Source: Leptospira congkakensis
GTDB taxonomy: Bacteria > Spirochaetota > Leptospiria > Leptospirales > Leptospiraceae
Length of the DNA: 64,000 bases
Direction of reading: 5' to 3'
NCBI RefSeq assembly: GCF_004770265.1
Contig: NZ_RQGQ01000016.1
Coordinates: 310,001 to 374,000 of the forward strand
Position 1 is the stretch's first letter. Each line of letters begins with the position of its first letter. Under the pieces are notes generated by a model. That model did not search any database and was not told the origin of the DNA. It was given only the letters and a program-made list of their open reading frames with translations. The position numbers and the translations under genes were made by a program. Positions 8,686-18,734 of the stretch are shown piece by piece.

Positions 8686-9540
8686 TTAAGAAACTAAGAG
8701 TTCTGCTTCTTTTTCTTTTTTTGATTCCAGTTTCCTATCTCTTTCTTCCGTCACTTGGTCGAAGTATGTTTCGTAATTAGGGAAATTAGTTCCCATCAAC
8801 CTGTCCCAAACATTAAAGTAGAGAGAGTAGTTCCCTTGGAATTTTTGATGGTGTAAGTTGTGGTGAGTGGAGGTATTGATCCACTTGGTGATGGAGTGTG
8901 ATGCCCAACCTTTTGGAAAAAACTCGTATCCTAAATGCCACCAAATATTCAGAACCATCGCATAAAAAGTATGGAAGATCAAAACATAAAAATGAATCGG
9001 AACAAACATAACAAAAGGAACAATGTAAACTGCTTCTAAAAATGCTTCTGTTGCTTGGAATCTGTAGGCAGCCAGTGGGGACGGGTTCACAGATTGATGA
9101 TGTTCTGAATGTACATGAGGATAAACTTTTTTCAAGTGAGCAAACCTGTGCATCCAATAGAACCAAGTTTCATGCCAAATTGTGATCAGAAGGAAACTAA
9201 GGAAAATGTATCCAATCCCAGAAAGTCCTGAAACAGGTCCGAAGTATACAGCACTCGGAACAATTTTTGCTTTCATCAATGTGATGTTAGTCACAGCAAC
9301 TAAAGTAAAAACAACGAGTGTGACTGCTGACTGGCGAAACTCCTTCCAAACCTTCTCTGCTTTTGGATATACTTTTTGGATGCGATAAGATTCAAAAAAA
9401 TCCTTTCGCCAAACATAGAATAAAAGAAATGCCAAACCTGCAATGGGGTAATAACGCAGGAAATTCAATATCCCTTGTGCAAAACCAATTTTGGTTATAC
9501 AATCTAAAACTAATTCACACTGAACTGGTCCACCAAACAT
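8686..9540 (-). CDS. Sterol desaturase / fatty acid hydroxylase family protein
   Basis: This 284-residue integral membrane protein has the di-iron histidine clusters of the superfamily: HETWFYWMHRFAH, HSEHHQS and STHHNLHHQ, set between hydrophobic helices. Members hydroxylate or desaturate lipids using O2. The substrate is unknown; leptospires do not make sterols, so fatty acid or other lipid modification is likelier (inference). It sits downstream of an AraC-type regulator on the same strand. A second member of the family is at 14345-15529. Confidence 0.88.
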   Translation of the reverse strand: MFGGPVQCELVLDCITKIGFAQGILNFLRYYPIAGLAFLLFYVWRKDFFESYRIQKVYPKAEKVWKEFRQSAVTLVVFTLVAVTNITLMKAKIVPSAVYFGPVSGLSGIGYIFLSFLLITIWHETWFYWMHRFAHLKKVYPHVHSEHHQSVNPSPLAAYRFQATEAFLEAVYIVPFVMFVPIHFYVLIFHTFYAMVLNIWWHLGYEFFPKGWASHSITKWINTSTHHNLHHQKFQGNYSLYFNVWDRLMGTNFPNYETYFDQVTEERDRKLESKKEKEAELLVS

Positions 9541-9621
9541 AGAACTCTCCTAAACTGAATGAGGTTGAATCCATTCTAACAAAAATGGAAAACCAAATCG
9601 ACCGGATCGGTAAAGCCGGAA

Positions 9622-9652
9622 TAAAAAAAGATTCCGAGTGGGTCCATTCGGA
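9622..9652 (-). terminator. Rho-independent terminator of the AraC regulator gene
   Basis: On the minus strand, directly after the stop codon at 9653, arms 9644-9652 and 9633-9641 form a 9-bp stem with one mismatch, followed by a run of seven T (9623-9629). Confidence 0.8.
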
Positions 9653-10741
9653 TCATACTTTTAATGACTTTCGGAACTCACTAGGACTTGTCCCTACCTC
9701 ACGTTTGAAGGCGTCGTAAAATGTGGATTTGGAAGGAAAACCAACATCGTAGGCAATGGTGAGGATATTCCTCTCTGGATGTAGTGAAAAAAGCTCTTTT
9801 GTTTCTCGGATGCGGTAATGGTTCACAAACTGAAAGAAATTTTTCTTTTGGTGTAGATTCAAATACTCGGAAAGTTGGTGTTCGGAAAGGTCCATTTCTT
9901 TGGCTAACTTCTCTAAGTTGATGTTTTCATCGCGGTAGATTTTTTCTTCCTCCATTAAGTGTTTGAGCCTGTTCTGTAGAGTTTCTAAGTCGAATCCACC
10001 TAGTTGAGAAGTTTGGTATTTTTTTTCCTCAATCACAATCCTTTGCACTTCTCCCCAAAGTTCAGGACTTTTTTGCCTAAGCAAGTAAACACCAATGAGG
10101 AGTAAGGCGATGAGAGTTGATACAATTTCCAATCCATGTCTTTGGTGGAAAAATAAAGTATAAATCCCTACTAAACTTGCAAAGGTTCCAATGCTTACAA
10201 CAATTCCCACCAAACGAAGATGAGCCGATTTTTTGAAACTTTCGAAACGAATGTATTTCACCATATTTATAAAAACGTAAAAAGCCGCATAAAATATGGG
10301 TGAAACGGCAATCAGAATGGTCATTTGAAATAGAAAGGGAACTCCTTCTGCCAAATATTTCGAATGGATGGCGATTTTATTTTCGGCGGACGAAATATAA
10401 AAAGGCATCATTAGGGCAGTGACAATGCCTGCGGGAACAAGTTCCCAAAAGGAAAACTTGTTTTTGTTCGGACTTTCATCCCAGAGTTCAGAAAAATATC
10501 GTTTGAGAAGGGCTCCAATACAAGCAGTGAAAGGTAAATGCACCAAATAAAAATGTGGGAAGGATTGGTAAAGGCCTGTGGCGGTAAAAAAAGTATGAGC
10601 CTGGAACAAAGAGGCAAAAAGAAATAACATTCCTTGGATTTTGGTTTGGCCTGTTGTATTTTTTCTTAGGAACTCTCCCCAAGCGAAGAGGAGGGAAAGC
10701 CCAGCAGAAAAGGCAATCAGGGGACTGGTTAAATTCCACAT
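9653..10741 (-). CDS. AraC-family regulator with an N-terminal membrane domain
   Basis: This 362-residue protein has about seven hydrophobic helices in residues 1-225. They are followed by a cytoplasmic C-terminal AraC DNA-binding domain with two helix-turn-helix units (LEKLAKEMDLSEHQLSEYLN and ILTIAYDVGFPSKSTFYDAF, then KREVGTSPSEFRK). It is probably a membrane-bound sensor-regulator. It is divergent from the mla operon and upstream of the desaturase gene, either of which could be its target. CAATCGATTG at 10760-10769 in the divergent region may be a binding site. Confidence 0.87.
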   Translation of the reverse strand: MWNLTSPLIAFSAGLSLLFAWGEFLRKNTTGQTKIQGMLFLFASLFQAHTFFTATGLYQSFPHFYLVHLPFTACIGALLKRYFSELWDESPNKNKFSFWELVPAGIVTALMMPFYISSAENKIAIHSKYLAEGVPFLFQMTILIAVSPIFYAAFYVFINMVKYIRFESFKKSAHLRLVGIVVSIGTFASLVGIYTLFFHQRHGLEIVSTLIALLLIGVYLLRQKSPELWGEVQRIVIEEKKYQTSQLGGFDLETLQNRLKHLMEEEKIYRDENINLEKLAKEMDLSEHQLSEYLNLHQKKNFFQFVNHYRIRETKELFSLHPERNILTIAYDVGFPSKSTFYDAFKREVGTSPSEFRKSLKV

Positions 10742-10788
10742 CGATGTTCATCTTTTAATCAATCGATTGGATTGTAAAATAAAATCAC

Positions 10789-10816
10789 TTGCCTCGGGTT
10801 CGTTCTGAATTAGAAT
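10789..10816 (+). promoter_or_regulatory. Candidate promoter of the mla operon
   Basis: TTGCCT (10789-10794), a 16-bp spacer and TAGAAT (10811-10816) fit a sigma-70 promoter. The GTG start at 10829 would then have a very short leader. Confidence 0.4.
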
Positions 10817-10828
10817 TACGTTTGAAAC

Positions 10829-11953
10829 GTGGATACCATTCATCGACAATCCTCCTTTTTGTGGGAAGGTAGCACCTTAGAAATCCACCTCCCAGCGACT
10901 CTTACTGCCAGCGAAACTGGTAAAGATTGGACAGCCTTTTCCGAAATTTTAAAAAAAAGCCCACCACGTAAAGTCACAGTCCTTGCTAATCATTTAGAAG
11001 AATCAGATTCATCCGGAATTTCTTTTTTAAAGTTAATTCGTTTAGAATGCGAAAAAAAAAGGATCCAATTCGTATTACTTGGATTAGACGAAAAGTTTAA
11101 ATATCGATTGAGCGTTTCTGAGGATGATAGCAAAAAGAATAAAGACACTCTTGCGAACTCCCTTCGAAGATCCGAAAAAATCGGAAAACTTACCATCGAC
11201 TCGTTGTTAGAGTTTAAATACCTGATTACTTTTACAGGGGAACTTACTGTTTCTTTTTGGCGTTCTTTTTTACATCCTTCTAAAATCCGATGGATGGATA
11301 CATTTCGTGTCGCTGAATCGATGGGGGTGAATGCATTCCCCATCATCGCCATGATTGGGTTTTTACTTGGACTCATTATGTCTTTCCAATCTGCCATTCC
11401 TATGCGTCGGTTTGGGGCAGAGATTTTTGTCGCAAACCTTGTGGGTTTATCTTTATTCCGAGAACTTGGGCCGCTCATGACTGCTTTTATTTTATCAGGA
11501 AGGTCAGGATCTGCCTTTGCGGCGGAACTCGGAACCATGAAAGTTTCTGAAGAGATCGACGCACTCACAACAATGGGACTTCCGCCCGTTCAATTTCTCA
11601 TTATCCCTCGTTTGGTGGCCTCTCTCATTATGACTCCACTCCTAACGATTGTTTTTAATTTTTTTGGACTGATTGGTGGGGCAGTTGTACTAATCAGCTT
11701 TGGATTTCCTCTTGTCACTTTTATCAACCAAGTGAATCTTGCGGTGGGACTTTCTGATATCTTAGGTGGGCTTTTAAAATCCTATTTTTTTGGAATGATC
11801 ATTGCTTCTATCGGTTGTTACCGAGGTTTAAAAACAGCATCGGGAGCCGGTGCTGTTGGGGAATCAACCACCTCCGCTGTGGTTGGATCTATCATTCTTG
11901 TATCCATACTTGATGGAATTTTTTCCGTCTTATATTTTTATCTAAAAATATGA
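10829..11953 (+). CDS. mlaE: MlaE-type ABC transporter permease with N-terminal STAS-like domain
   Basis: This 374-residue inner-membrane permease starts at GTG. Residues ~1-110 look like a STAS domain (RKVTVLANHLEESDSSGISFLKLIRLECEKK). Residues ~120-374 are the MlaE/YrbE permease: AFPIIAMIGFLLGLIMSFQ, RFGAEIFVANLVGLSLFREL, LMTAFILSGRSGSAFAAELG and EEIDALTTMGLPP, all conserved. It moves lipids across the cell envelope with the ATPase, the MCE protein and the lipoprotein encoded next. The start codon of the ATPase overlaps its stop (ATGA). Confidence 0.92.
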   Translation: MDTIHRQSSFLWEGSTLEIHLPATLTASETGKDWTAFSEILKKSPPRKVTVLANHLEESDSSGISFLKLIRLECEKKRIQFVLLGLDEKFKYRLSVSEDDSKKNKDTLANSLRRSEKIGKLTIDSLLEFKYLITFTGELTVSFWRSFLHPSKIRWMDTFRVAESMGVNAFPIIAMIGFLLGLIMSFQSAIPMRRFGAEIFVANLVGLSLFRELGPLMTAFILSGRSGSAFAAELGTMKVSEEIDALTTMGLPPVQFLIIPRLVASLIMTPLLTIVFNFFGLIGGAVVLISFGFPLVTFINQVNLAVGLSDILGGLLKSYFFGMIIASIGCYRGLKTASGAGAVGESTTSAVVGSIILVSILDGIFSVLYFYLKI

Positions 11954-12717
11954 AAGATAACCCAATCATTCGAGTAGAACATCTAACAACGGGATATGGC
12001 CATACTGTGGTTATGGAAAATATTTCTTTTGAAGTCAATCGAGGAGAAATTTTTGGAATCCTGGGTGGGTCTGGTTGTGGAAAGTCTACAGTTCTTAAAA
12101 ATATGATTGGATTAACATCCCCGTTTAGCGGCCGTATATGGATTGATGAAAGTGATATCGTCATTGCAGAAGGAAAGAAAAAAATACAAATTTGGAATCG
12201 CATCGGAGTGATGTACCAACAAAGTGCTTTATTTGGTTCCATGTCTTTATTGGAAAATGTTCGGTTGCCTTTGGAAGAGTTCACGGAACTCCCATTACCT
12301 ATCATGAATGAAATTGCTATGACCAAATTGAAAATGGTGGGATTGTTTCCTTTTGCTCATCTTTATCCCGCCGAACTTTCTGGTGGTATGAAAAAACGTG
12401 CCGCCATTGCTCGGGCCATGGCGATGGATCCTGAAATTTTATTTTTAGATGAACCAAGTGCAGGACTCGATCCCATTACCAGTGTGGAGTTAGATCACCT
12501 AATCATCCGTTTGTCGAGAACTTTGGGTGTTACCTTTGTGATTGTAACCCATGAATTACCTTCTGTTTTTACAATGGCAGATCGTGTGATCGTTTTGGAT
12601 AAAGCCACAAAAGGAATCATTGCTGAAGGGAAACCAAAAGACCTGAAGGAAAAATCTAAAAACCCATTTGTAAAACAATTCTTTAATCGTATTCCACAGG
12701 AGAGTTCCCCGTTATGA
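11950..12717 (+). CDS. mlaF: MlaF-type ABC transporter ATP-binding protein
   Basis: This 255-residue cytoplasmic ATPase has Walker A GGSGCGKST, a Q-loop in GVMYQQSALFGSMSLLENV, the signature LSGGMKKRAAIARAMAMDP, Walker B ILFLDEPSAGLDP and the H-loop VTHE. The NVRLPLEE stretch after the Q-loop is typical of the Mla/MCE subfamily. It overlaps mlaE by 4 bp and mlaD by 4 bp, so the genes are translationally coupled. Confidence 0.95.
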   Translation: MKDNPIIRVEHLTTGYGHTVVMENISFEVNRGEIFGILGGSGCGKSTVLKNMIGLTSPFSGRIWIDESDIVIAEGKKKIQIWNRIGVMYQQSALFGSMSLLENVRLPLEEFTELPLPIMNEIAMTKLKMVGLFPFAHLYPAELSGGMKKRAAIARAMAMDPEILFLDEPSAGLDPITSVELDHLIIRLSRTLGVTFVIVTHELPSVFTMADRVIVLDKATKGIIAEGKPKDLKEKSKNPFVKQFFNRIPQESSPL

Positions 12718-13661
12718 ACCAATCCAATAAAATTTATTTTAAAGTTGGGATTTTTGTTTTGGTGAGTTTTTTCACACTCATTTTGTTTTTGATTGTGTTC
12801 ACAGCTGGAAATATTTTCCAAAGATCTGTTAGTTTAGAAACCTATTTTGATGAATCTGTACAAGGATTAGACATTGGATCTCCCGTCAAACACCGTGGGG
12901 TAAAAGTAGGAACCGTCCAAGAAATCACTTTTGTTCAAAATGAATATTCAGACAAACTTACAGAAGATACCGAACTTCGGTATGGAAGATACGTTCTCAT
13001 CAAAATGTCTGTCCCTGATTTTGTGAAAGGTGTTTATGGGAATGATTTAAAGAAAACTGTCCAAAGAATGATCCAAAGTGGGCTTCGTGTTCGTCTCGCC
13101 TCACAAGGATTAACGGGAACGGCATATTTAGAAGTGGATTATTTAAACCCAGAAAAAAATCCTCCTTTGTCTATTGAATGGGAACCAAAAACAATTTATA
13201 TTCCTTCGGCACCAAGCACCATCTCTAGATTCACTGCAACTGTTGATAAGTTTTTTGATAAAGTAGAAAAAGCAGATGTGGATAAAATCCTTTTGGGAGT
13301 GGGAGAACTCATTCGTAACTTAAATCAAACCATCCAAGAAGCAAAACTAGGAGATTTGGCTCGCGAGTCCACGGGTCTTCTCGTAGATCTAAGAAAAACA
13401 AATACTGAAGTTAAGGCTCTCATCGCAAGTCCGGAAACGCAAGGTTTACCTAAAAAATTAGATGCCTCTGTCACTCAGTTACAAACAACATTAAAAAGAC
13501 TCGATACACTTCTTGCTTCGAATCAAGGTGATATCTCCACTTCCATTGAAAATTTACGAATTGCTTCCGAAGATTTAAAAGAAGTCACAGCCAATGCTAA
13601 AAAATATCCATCTCAGTTTCTCTTCGGAGAAGCACCAAACAAGTCTAAACTCTGGAAATAA
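12714..13661 (+). CDS. mlaD: MlaD-type MCE-domain protein
   Basis: This 315-residue protein has one N-terminal membrane anchor (residues ~8-30) and a single MCE domain: VSLETYFDESVQGLDIGSPV, then KHRGVKVGTVQEITF, and GLTGTAYLEVDYL. A helical C-terminal tail follows. MCE proteins form hexameric tunnels that hand lipids between membranes. It is third in the operon, with the lipoprotein gene 5 bp later. Confidence 0.92.
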   Translation: MNQSNKIYFKVGIFVLVSFFTLILFLIVFTAGNIFQRSVSLETYFDESVQGLDIGSPVKHRGVKVGTVQEITFVQNEYSDKLTEDTELRYGRYVLIKMSVPDFVKGVYGNDLKKTVQRMIQSGLRVRLASQGLTGTAYLEVDYLNPEKNPPLSIEWEPKTIYIPSAPSTISRFTATVDKFFDKVEKADVDKILLGVGELIRNLNQTIQEAKLGDLARESTGLLVDLRKTNTEVKALIASPETQGLPKKLDASVTQLQTTLKRLDTLLASNQGDISTSIENLRIASEDLKEVTANAKKYPSQFLFGEAPNKSKLWK

Positions 13662-13666
13662 CAATC

Positions 13667-14278
13667 ATGAAAACACCAATTCGTTTGATACTTTTAACTG
13701 GCCTAGTTTTTTTTCTTAGCCAATGTTTTGGTGTTAGTAAAACATTTCCTGAAAAGAGATTTTACCTAATTGAAACTGGGGACACCAAACAATTGTATTC
13801 TGTTCCAAAACCTAGAACTTTTGTTGTTAGAAAGGTTTTTATTTCCCAAAGATTCGAAGGGAAAGAGTTTGTTTATCGTAAAGAGAACGCGGTCTATGAA
13901 TCCGATTATTATAATGGATTTTTTATCCCTCCTTCGCATAATTTCAAAGAAGAATTGGTTCGTTCGTTACTTAAGTCGGGGAACTTTGAATGGGATGCAA
14001 GTATGCACACTAGAGTTGCAGTCACTCATTTCATTGAACTCAATCTCTCTCAGATGTATGGAGATTTCCGGACCAAGGAACCAAAAGCGGTCATCGAATT
14101 TGAAGTGGTCGTTTATGAAGATAAAGATTCCATTTCCACACCAGTTTTTCGCAAAACATACAAACAAATCCAAACCATCGAAAAAAAAGAACCGGAAGCT
14201 TTGGTTCTTGGATGGAATTTGGGACTCACCAATACATTCAATGAATTGAATTTGGATTTGAGTCAAAAACTGAAATAG
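13667..14278 (+). CDS. ABC-type transport auxiliary lipoprotein (PqiC/ABC_trans_aux-like)
   Basis: This 203-residue lipoprotein has the signal LILLTGLVFFLSQC with Cys near residue 19. The mature part has the pattern YLIETGD..., FVVRKVFISQRFEGKEFVYRKEN and later FEVVVYEDKDS, as in the auxiliary lipoproteins that accompany MCE transporters, located in the outer membrane or periplasm. It takes the position that MlaC or MlaB would occupy in E. coli. The family call is by eye; the operon context strongly supports it. Confidence 0.8.
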   Translation: MKTPIRLILLTGLVFFLSQCFGVSKTFPEKRFYLIETGDTKQLYSVPKPRTFVVRKVFISQRFEGKEFVYRKENAVYESDYYNGFFIPPSHNFKEELVRSLLKSGNFEWDASMHTRVAVTHFIELNLSQMYGDFRTKEPKAVIEFEVVVYEDKDSISTPVFRKTYKQIQTIEKKEPEALVLGWNLGLTNTFNELNLDLSQKLK

Positions 14279-14344
14279 TTTTTAGAAACGAGGTTGCTTT
14301 TCGACTGAAATCAGAATGAATCATTAGAACTTAAAGGATGAACT

Positions 14345-15529
14345 ATGAGACTGATTGAATCTATCGCACCTTTTTATATTCTTCTAATGTTACTTGAGAT
14401 TCTTTATAATCGTTTTAAAAAAAAGGATCATTATTTTTACGAGGATTCTCTCGCCGATCTTAGTTTAGGTGTCCTCAGTCGAATCTTTGATGGTCTGATT
14501 TTACTTGGTTTGGTTTTTGTTTATAGCGAATTATACAAACTCTCTTGGGGTGTTTCTTTTCTAACCAAGATTTTTTTATCACCTTCTTCGGCTTTACATT
14601 GGATTGTTTTATTTGTTTTACTCGATTTTTTATTTTATTGGGCACATCGGTACAGCCACGAAATCAAAGTTTTGTGGGCCTCTCACGTAGTACACCATTC
14701 AAGTGAAGAGTTCAATCTATCGGTAGCCCTTCGGCAATCTTTTGTGCGAAACATTGGGATTGGTCTATTTTATTTACCTTTGGCATTACTTGGATTCCCT
14801 GTGGAATCGTATTTGATCATTGATGCACTCAATCGAACCTACCAATTTTGGGTTCATACCCGGGCCATTGGAAAACTTTCACCTTTGTATGAATCTATCT
14901 TTGTCACTCCTTCTCACCACAGAGTTCATCATGCTATGAATCCTGAATACATAGACAAAAATTATGGAGGAGTGTTTATTTTTTGGGATCGTATCTTTGG
15001 AACTTATCAAGAAGAAAAAAAAGAACCAAGGTATGGGCTTGTTTCTCAATTGAATACCTATGATCCTGTGACCGCTGAAATTCATGTATTTCGTGATTTG
15101 TTTTCTGATCTTTGGAAAACAAAATACAAATGGCAGGGAATTCTTTCCTTTTTCTCATATCCTTCTGTCAGGCCCGATGACCTTCAATCCGTAATGGATC
15201 GAGGAGTGAGAGATCCAAAAGTATGGTTGAACCAACATAGATGGGACATTGAGATAAAATCGATGGCATCACAATATAGACGTAAGGCGGGAAATCTTTC
15301 GTATAGAATTTACCTATTTGTATCTTTTCTTATTCCCACAGCATTTACTTTGTATTTTTTGAAACGAATGCATATGTTTTCTCTTGGAGAAATTGTTTCT
15401 GTATTATTTCTACTGGTTTTATCCTTTGTTTCCTTGGGTAGACTTCTAGAGGGCGAAAGAAATTGGCTTCGTTTTGAGATCCCTAAATATATTTCTTGGT
15501 TTGTGCTTTTGGTCTATTTTTTCTTATAG
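14345..15529 (+). CDS. Sterol desaturase family membrane protein
   Basis: This 394-residue membrane protein has the three histidine clusters [23 protein letters not shown] and [12 protein letters not shown] plus several hydrophobic helices, including a C-terminal membrane block (residues ~320-394). It is longer than the paralogue at 8686-9540 and only distantly similar to it. The substrate is unknown; lipid hydroxylation or ether-lipid cleavage (alkylglycerol monooxygenase-like) are possible. The glyoxalase gene starts 8 bp downstream. Confidence 0.87.
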   Translation: MRLIESIAPFYILLMLLEILYNRFKKKDHYFYEDSLADLSLGVLSRIFDGLILLGLVFVYSELYKLSWGVSFLTKIFLSPSSALHWIVLFVLLDFLFYWAHRYSHEIKVLWASHVVHHSSEEFNLSVALRQSFVRNIGIGLFYLPLALLGFPVESYLIIDALNRTYQFWVHTRAIGKLSPLYESIFVTPSHHRVHHAMNPEYIDKNYGGVFIFWDRIFGTYQEEKKEPRYGLVSQLNTYDPVTAEIHVFRDLFSDLWKTKYKWQGILSFFSYPSVRPDDLQSVMDRGVRDPKVWLNQHRWDIEIKSMASQYRRKAGNLSYRIYLFVSFLIPTAFTLYFLKRMHMFSLGEIVSVLFLLVLSFVSLGRLLEGERNWLRFEIPKYISWFVLLVYFFL

Positions 15530-15537
15530 TAGAAAAT

Positions 15538-15960
15538 ATGAAATATTTACATACAATGATTCGGGTGAAAGACTTAGACAAGGCTCTCCATTTTTTTGTG
15601 GATATCCTTGGACTCCAAATTACCAGAAGGAACGAACATCCAGAAGGAAAATTCACATTGGTATTTTTATCCACTGGAGAAGTGGATGCCCCTGAGGTTG
15701 AACTCACTTACAATTGGGACCAAGCGGAACCCTATACGACAGGAAGAAATTTTGGTCACTTGGCTTATGAAGTAGATAATATTTATGAGACCTGCGAAAA
15801 AATTCAAAAGATGGGTGTCACCATCAATCGTCCTCCTCGCGACGGCCGTATGGCTTTCATTCGGTCTCCCGATTTAATTTCTATCGAACTTTTACAAAAA
15901 GGAAAACCTTTACCATTGTTAGAACCTTGGGTCTCTATGCCAAGTATAGGTGAGTGGTAG
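15538..15960 (+). CDS. gloA: Lactoylglutathione lyase-like glyoxalase
   Basis: This 140-residue protein starts at the ATG giving [20 protein letters not shown], the standard glyoxalase I N-terminus. Metal ligands of the VOC fold are visible: His in the first beta strand, Glu in [11 protein letters not shown], His in [14 protein letters not shown] and a Glu near the end (ISIELLQKG). It isomerises the methylglyoxal-thiol hemithioacetal. The length is normal. An upstream extension of the frame is unlikely because it would overlap the desaturase gene. Confidence 0.92.
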   Translation: MKYLHTMIRVKDLDKALHFFVDILGLQITRRNEHPEGKFTLVFLSTGEVDAPEVELTYNWDQAEPYTTGRNFGHLAYEVDNIYETCEKIQKMGVTINRPPRDGRMAFIRSPDLISIELLQKGKPLPLLEPWVSMPSIGEW

Positions 15961-15963
15961 GAC

Positions 15964-17214
15964 TTGCGAAAGAAACCCAAAATTGCCATCATTGGCGCTG
16001 GTGCTTCTGGTTGTTTTGCCGCACTTCAAATTTATGACGGATTACAAGGGTTATGTGATATACAAATCTTTGAAAAGTCGAAAGAACCACTTTCTAAACT
16101 TCGGATTTCTGGGGGAGGGCGGTGTAATGTCACCCATAACCTTTTTGATCCCGAACTTCTTTCTGAACGGTATCCCAGAGGAAACAAAGAATTACGTTGG
16201 GCCTTTGAAAGTTTTGGTCCCAAAGACACAATCGAATGGTTTCAAAAAAGAGGAGTTACACTCAAAGCAGAAGCCGATGGGAGAATGTTCCCAACAACAG
16301 ATAGTTCGGATACCATCATCCAATGTTTCTTAAACGAGTTAAAATCCAAAAAAATTCCAATTCACTTCGAACAAGGGTTAGTTGGTATTTATTCAAATTT
16401 ACAATCCAACCAAACAAATGGATTCCGGGTTTTATGGGAAGGGGGAGTCGAAGAATCCTTCGATATCGTAGTCCTTGCCACAGGTTCCAATCGTAAGATT
16501 TGGAGTATTTTGGAAAAGTTAGGACATAAAATCATCCCTCCTGTTCCTTCCTTATTTACCTTAACTTTGGAAAACACAGATCTTATGGAACTCACTGGCC
16601 TTGTGGTTCCCAATGTGGAAATCAAAGTATTACCAAAAGGAAAAACACAAAAAGGCCCAATCCTCATCACTCATTGGGGGCTCAGTGGTCCCGCTGCTCT
16701 GCGTTTGTCTGCTTGGGAAGCACGAACCTTATTTGAAGCGGATTACAAGGTTGATTTGTCCATAAACTGGATTGGTGGAGAGAAAACACAATATATCGAA
16801 GAAAATTATTTAACTAAAAAAGAAAAAACACCTGCGGAAAAATTGTCCCCAGATCCAGAATGGAAACTTCCTTCGCGGTTTTGGGATTGGATTTTAAAAG
16901 AATCAAATATACAAACTAACAAACGTTATTCCGATATTTCTAAGTCAGAAATTCGAGGTCTTTCTCTTTCTCTCACACAAATGAAACTACAAATGGTTGC
17001 CAAAGGTGTTTTTAAGGAAGAATTTGTAACGGCAGGCGGTGTTTCCAGAAAAGACATCCAATTCCAAACTATGGAAAGTAAACCTTGTCCTGGTCTTTAT
17101 TTTACGGGAGAAGTGATAGATGTCGACGGAATTACAGGTGGGTTTAATTTTCAGAATGCCTGGACTACCGCTTTTATTGCAGCCCAGGGCATTCGAAAAA
17201 CAATTGTTATTTGA
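15964..17214 (+). CDS. BaiN/HI0933-type NAD(P)/FAD-dependent oxidoreductase
   Basis: This 416-residue flavoprotein of the YhiN/HI0933 family begins at TTG, 3 bp after the glyoxalase stop. It has IAIIGAGASGCFAALQI, SGGGRCNVTHN, VLATGSNRKIW and the C-terminal TAGGVSRKDIQ ... GLYFTGEVIDVDGITGGFNFQ, all hallmarks of the family. It reduces an unknown substrate in the cytoplasm. Its end overlaps the convergent pyruvate kinase gene by 8 bp. Confidence 0.9.
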   Translation: MRKKPKIAIIGAGASGCFAALQIYDGLQGLCDIQIFEKSKEPLSKLRISGGGRCNVTHNLFDPELLSERYPRGNKELRWAFESFGPKDTIEWFQKRGVTLKAEADGRMFPTTDSSDTIIQCFLNELKSKKIPIHFEQGLVGIYSNLQSNQTNGFRVLWEGGVEESFDIVVLATGSNRKIWSILEKLGHKIIPPVPSLFTLTLENTDLMELTGLVVPNVEIKVLPKGKTQKGPILITHWGLSGPAALRLSAWEARTLFEADYKVDLSINWIGGEKTQYIEENYLTKKEKTPAEKLSPDPEWKLPSRFWDWILKESNIQTNKRYSDISKSEIRGLSLSLTQMKLQMVAKGVFKEEFVTAGGVSRKDIQFQTMESKPCPGLYFTGEVIDVDGITGGFNFQNAWTTAFIAAQGIRKTIVI

Positions 17215-18643
17215 GTTTGTGGATTTGGATAAAGTCTACTGTTTGTGCCACTGATCCCGGTGCTCCCGAAAGAATCACAACAGTATCCCCTGATTTTAAT
17301 TTTCCTTCCGACTTTAATGTTTTACTCATAAAAGCAATCATATCGGGGAACTTATCCATCATAGGCATCACATACGCTTCCACACCCCAGTACAATTGCA
17401 TCTTTCTTGCTGTTCCAAGAAATGGCGTGAAAGAATAAATTGGTTTCAAAGGACGAAATTCAGATGAGAGAAGTGATGAATATCCTGATCTTGTAAAGTT
17501 GATGATGGCTTTGGCGTTGATGGATCTGGAAATGGCTTCTGCAGCACTGCCGAGAGCTGTTCGTTCCACTTCAAATTCCGAACGATCCATACTACGTAAG
17601 TGTGATAAGTAAATTTCAGATTCTTCTGCTGCTTGGATGATACTTGTCATGGTTCGAACTGTTTCGATAGGAAATTTTCCAGAAGCAGTTTCCCCTGACA
17701 ACATCACCGCATCTGTTCCATCCATAACCGCATTGGCAACATCACTCGCTTCGGCCCGAGTGGGACGGGGATTGTCAATCATTGTCTCTAACATTTGTGT
17801 GGCGGTGATCACTGGTTTCCCTTGTTGGTTTAATTTTGTGATCATTTCTTTTTGAATGATGGGAACATATTGTGTGTCTAATTCCACACCCAAGTCACCA
17901 CGAGCAATCATGATTCCATCACAATTGTCGATGATTTCTTCTATATTTTGAATGGCTTCAGGTCGTTCAATTTTTGCAATAAGACCTGCGTAACTGTCCT
18001 TCATAAATTGTCTCGCCATCTCTAAATCACTTGCTCGTCTAACAAATGAAAGTGCTATGTAATCAACTCCGAGTGATAAAGCAAATTGTAAGTCTTCGAT
18101 GTCCTTTTCGGAAAGAGCCGGTGCAGAGATTGGTGTTCCCGGAAGATTGATTCCTTTGTTGTCTTTTAATGTCCCTCCGATGACGGTTTCTAAAACTGCT
18201 TTTTCTTTTGTTTTGGATTTTACAACAAACGAGAGTTTGCCGTCATCAATGAGAAGTTTGTGCCCTACGTCGATGTCATTTAAAATATACTGGTAGGTGC
18301 AACCGATTTCTTCTCTGGTTCCAAGGAAGTCGGACTTGTTATTGATTGCGATTTGGTCGCCGGTTTTTAGTTCTAAAGGACCTGTTCCTAGTTTTCCTGT
18401 TCTAATTTTCGGGCCTTGTAAATCGGCAAGAATACCAATGGATTTACCGGATTCCTGTTCACACTCCCGCAACAGTTCGAAGATCTCTTTGTGGTAGTCA
18501 TGGGTGGAATGAGAGAAGTTCATTCGTGCCAAATCCATTCCTGAATAGATCAATTTTAGAATCGTTTCACGGTTCGCAGATGCAGGGCCTATGGTACAGA
18601 TAATTTTAGTGCGTTTGTTTGGGATTTTGTCGTCTTCCGGCAT
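17207..18643 (-). CDS. pyk: Pyruvate kinase
   Basis: This 478-residue enzyme converts phosphoenolpyruvate and ADP to pyruvate and ATP. It has [47 protein letters not shown] and the [20 protein letters not shown] signature, then [10 protein letters not shown] and a C-terminal regulatory domain. The frame is open up to 18760, but the ATG at 18643 gives the normal length and avoids overlap with the divergent deacetylase gene. Confidence 0.95.
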   Translation of the reverse strand: MPEDDKIPNKRTKIICTIGPASANRETILKLIYSGMDLARMNFSHSTHDYHKEIFELLRECEQESGKSIGILADLQGPKIRTGKLGTGPLELKTGDQIAINNKSDFLGTREEIGCTYQYILNDIDVGHKLLIDDGKLSFVVKSKTKEKAVLETVIGGTLKDNKGINLPGTPISAPALSEKDIEDLQFALSLGVDYIALSFVRRASDLEMARQFMKDSYAGLIAKIERPEAIQNIEEIIDNCDGIMIARGDLGVELDTQYVPIIQKEMITKLNQQGKPVITATQMLETMIDNPRPTRAEASDVANAVMDGTDAVMLSGETASGKFPIETVRTMTSIIQAAEESEIYLSHLRSMDRSEFEVERTALGSAAEAISRSINAKAIINFTRSGYSSLLSSEFRPLKPIYSFTPFLGTARKMQLYWGVEAYVMPMMDKFPDMIAFMSKTLKSEGKLKSGDTVVILSGAPGSVAQTVDFIQIHKLK

Positions 18644-18734
18644 AGGCCCTATTCTTAGCTTTTTTGATTTTTCCTGCAAGTAAATTGTACGGATTGAATT
18701 GACTTGTGTCATTTTTCGCAAAAATATCATTTTA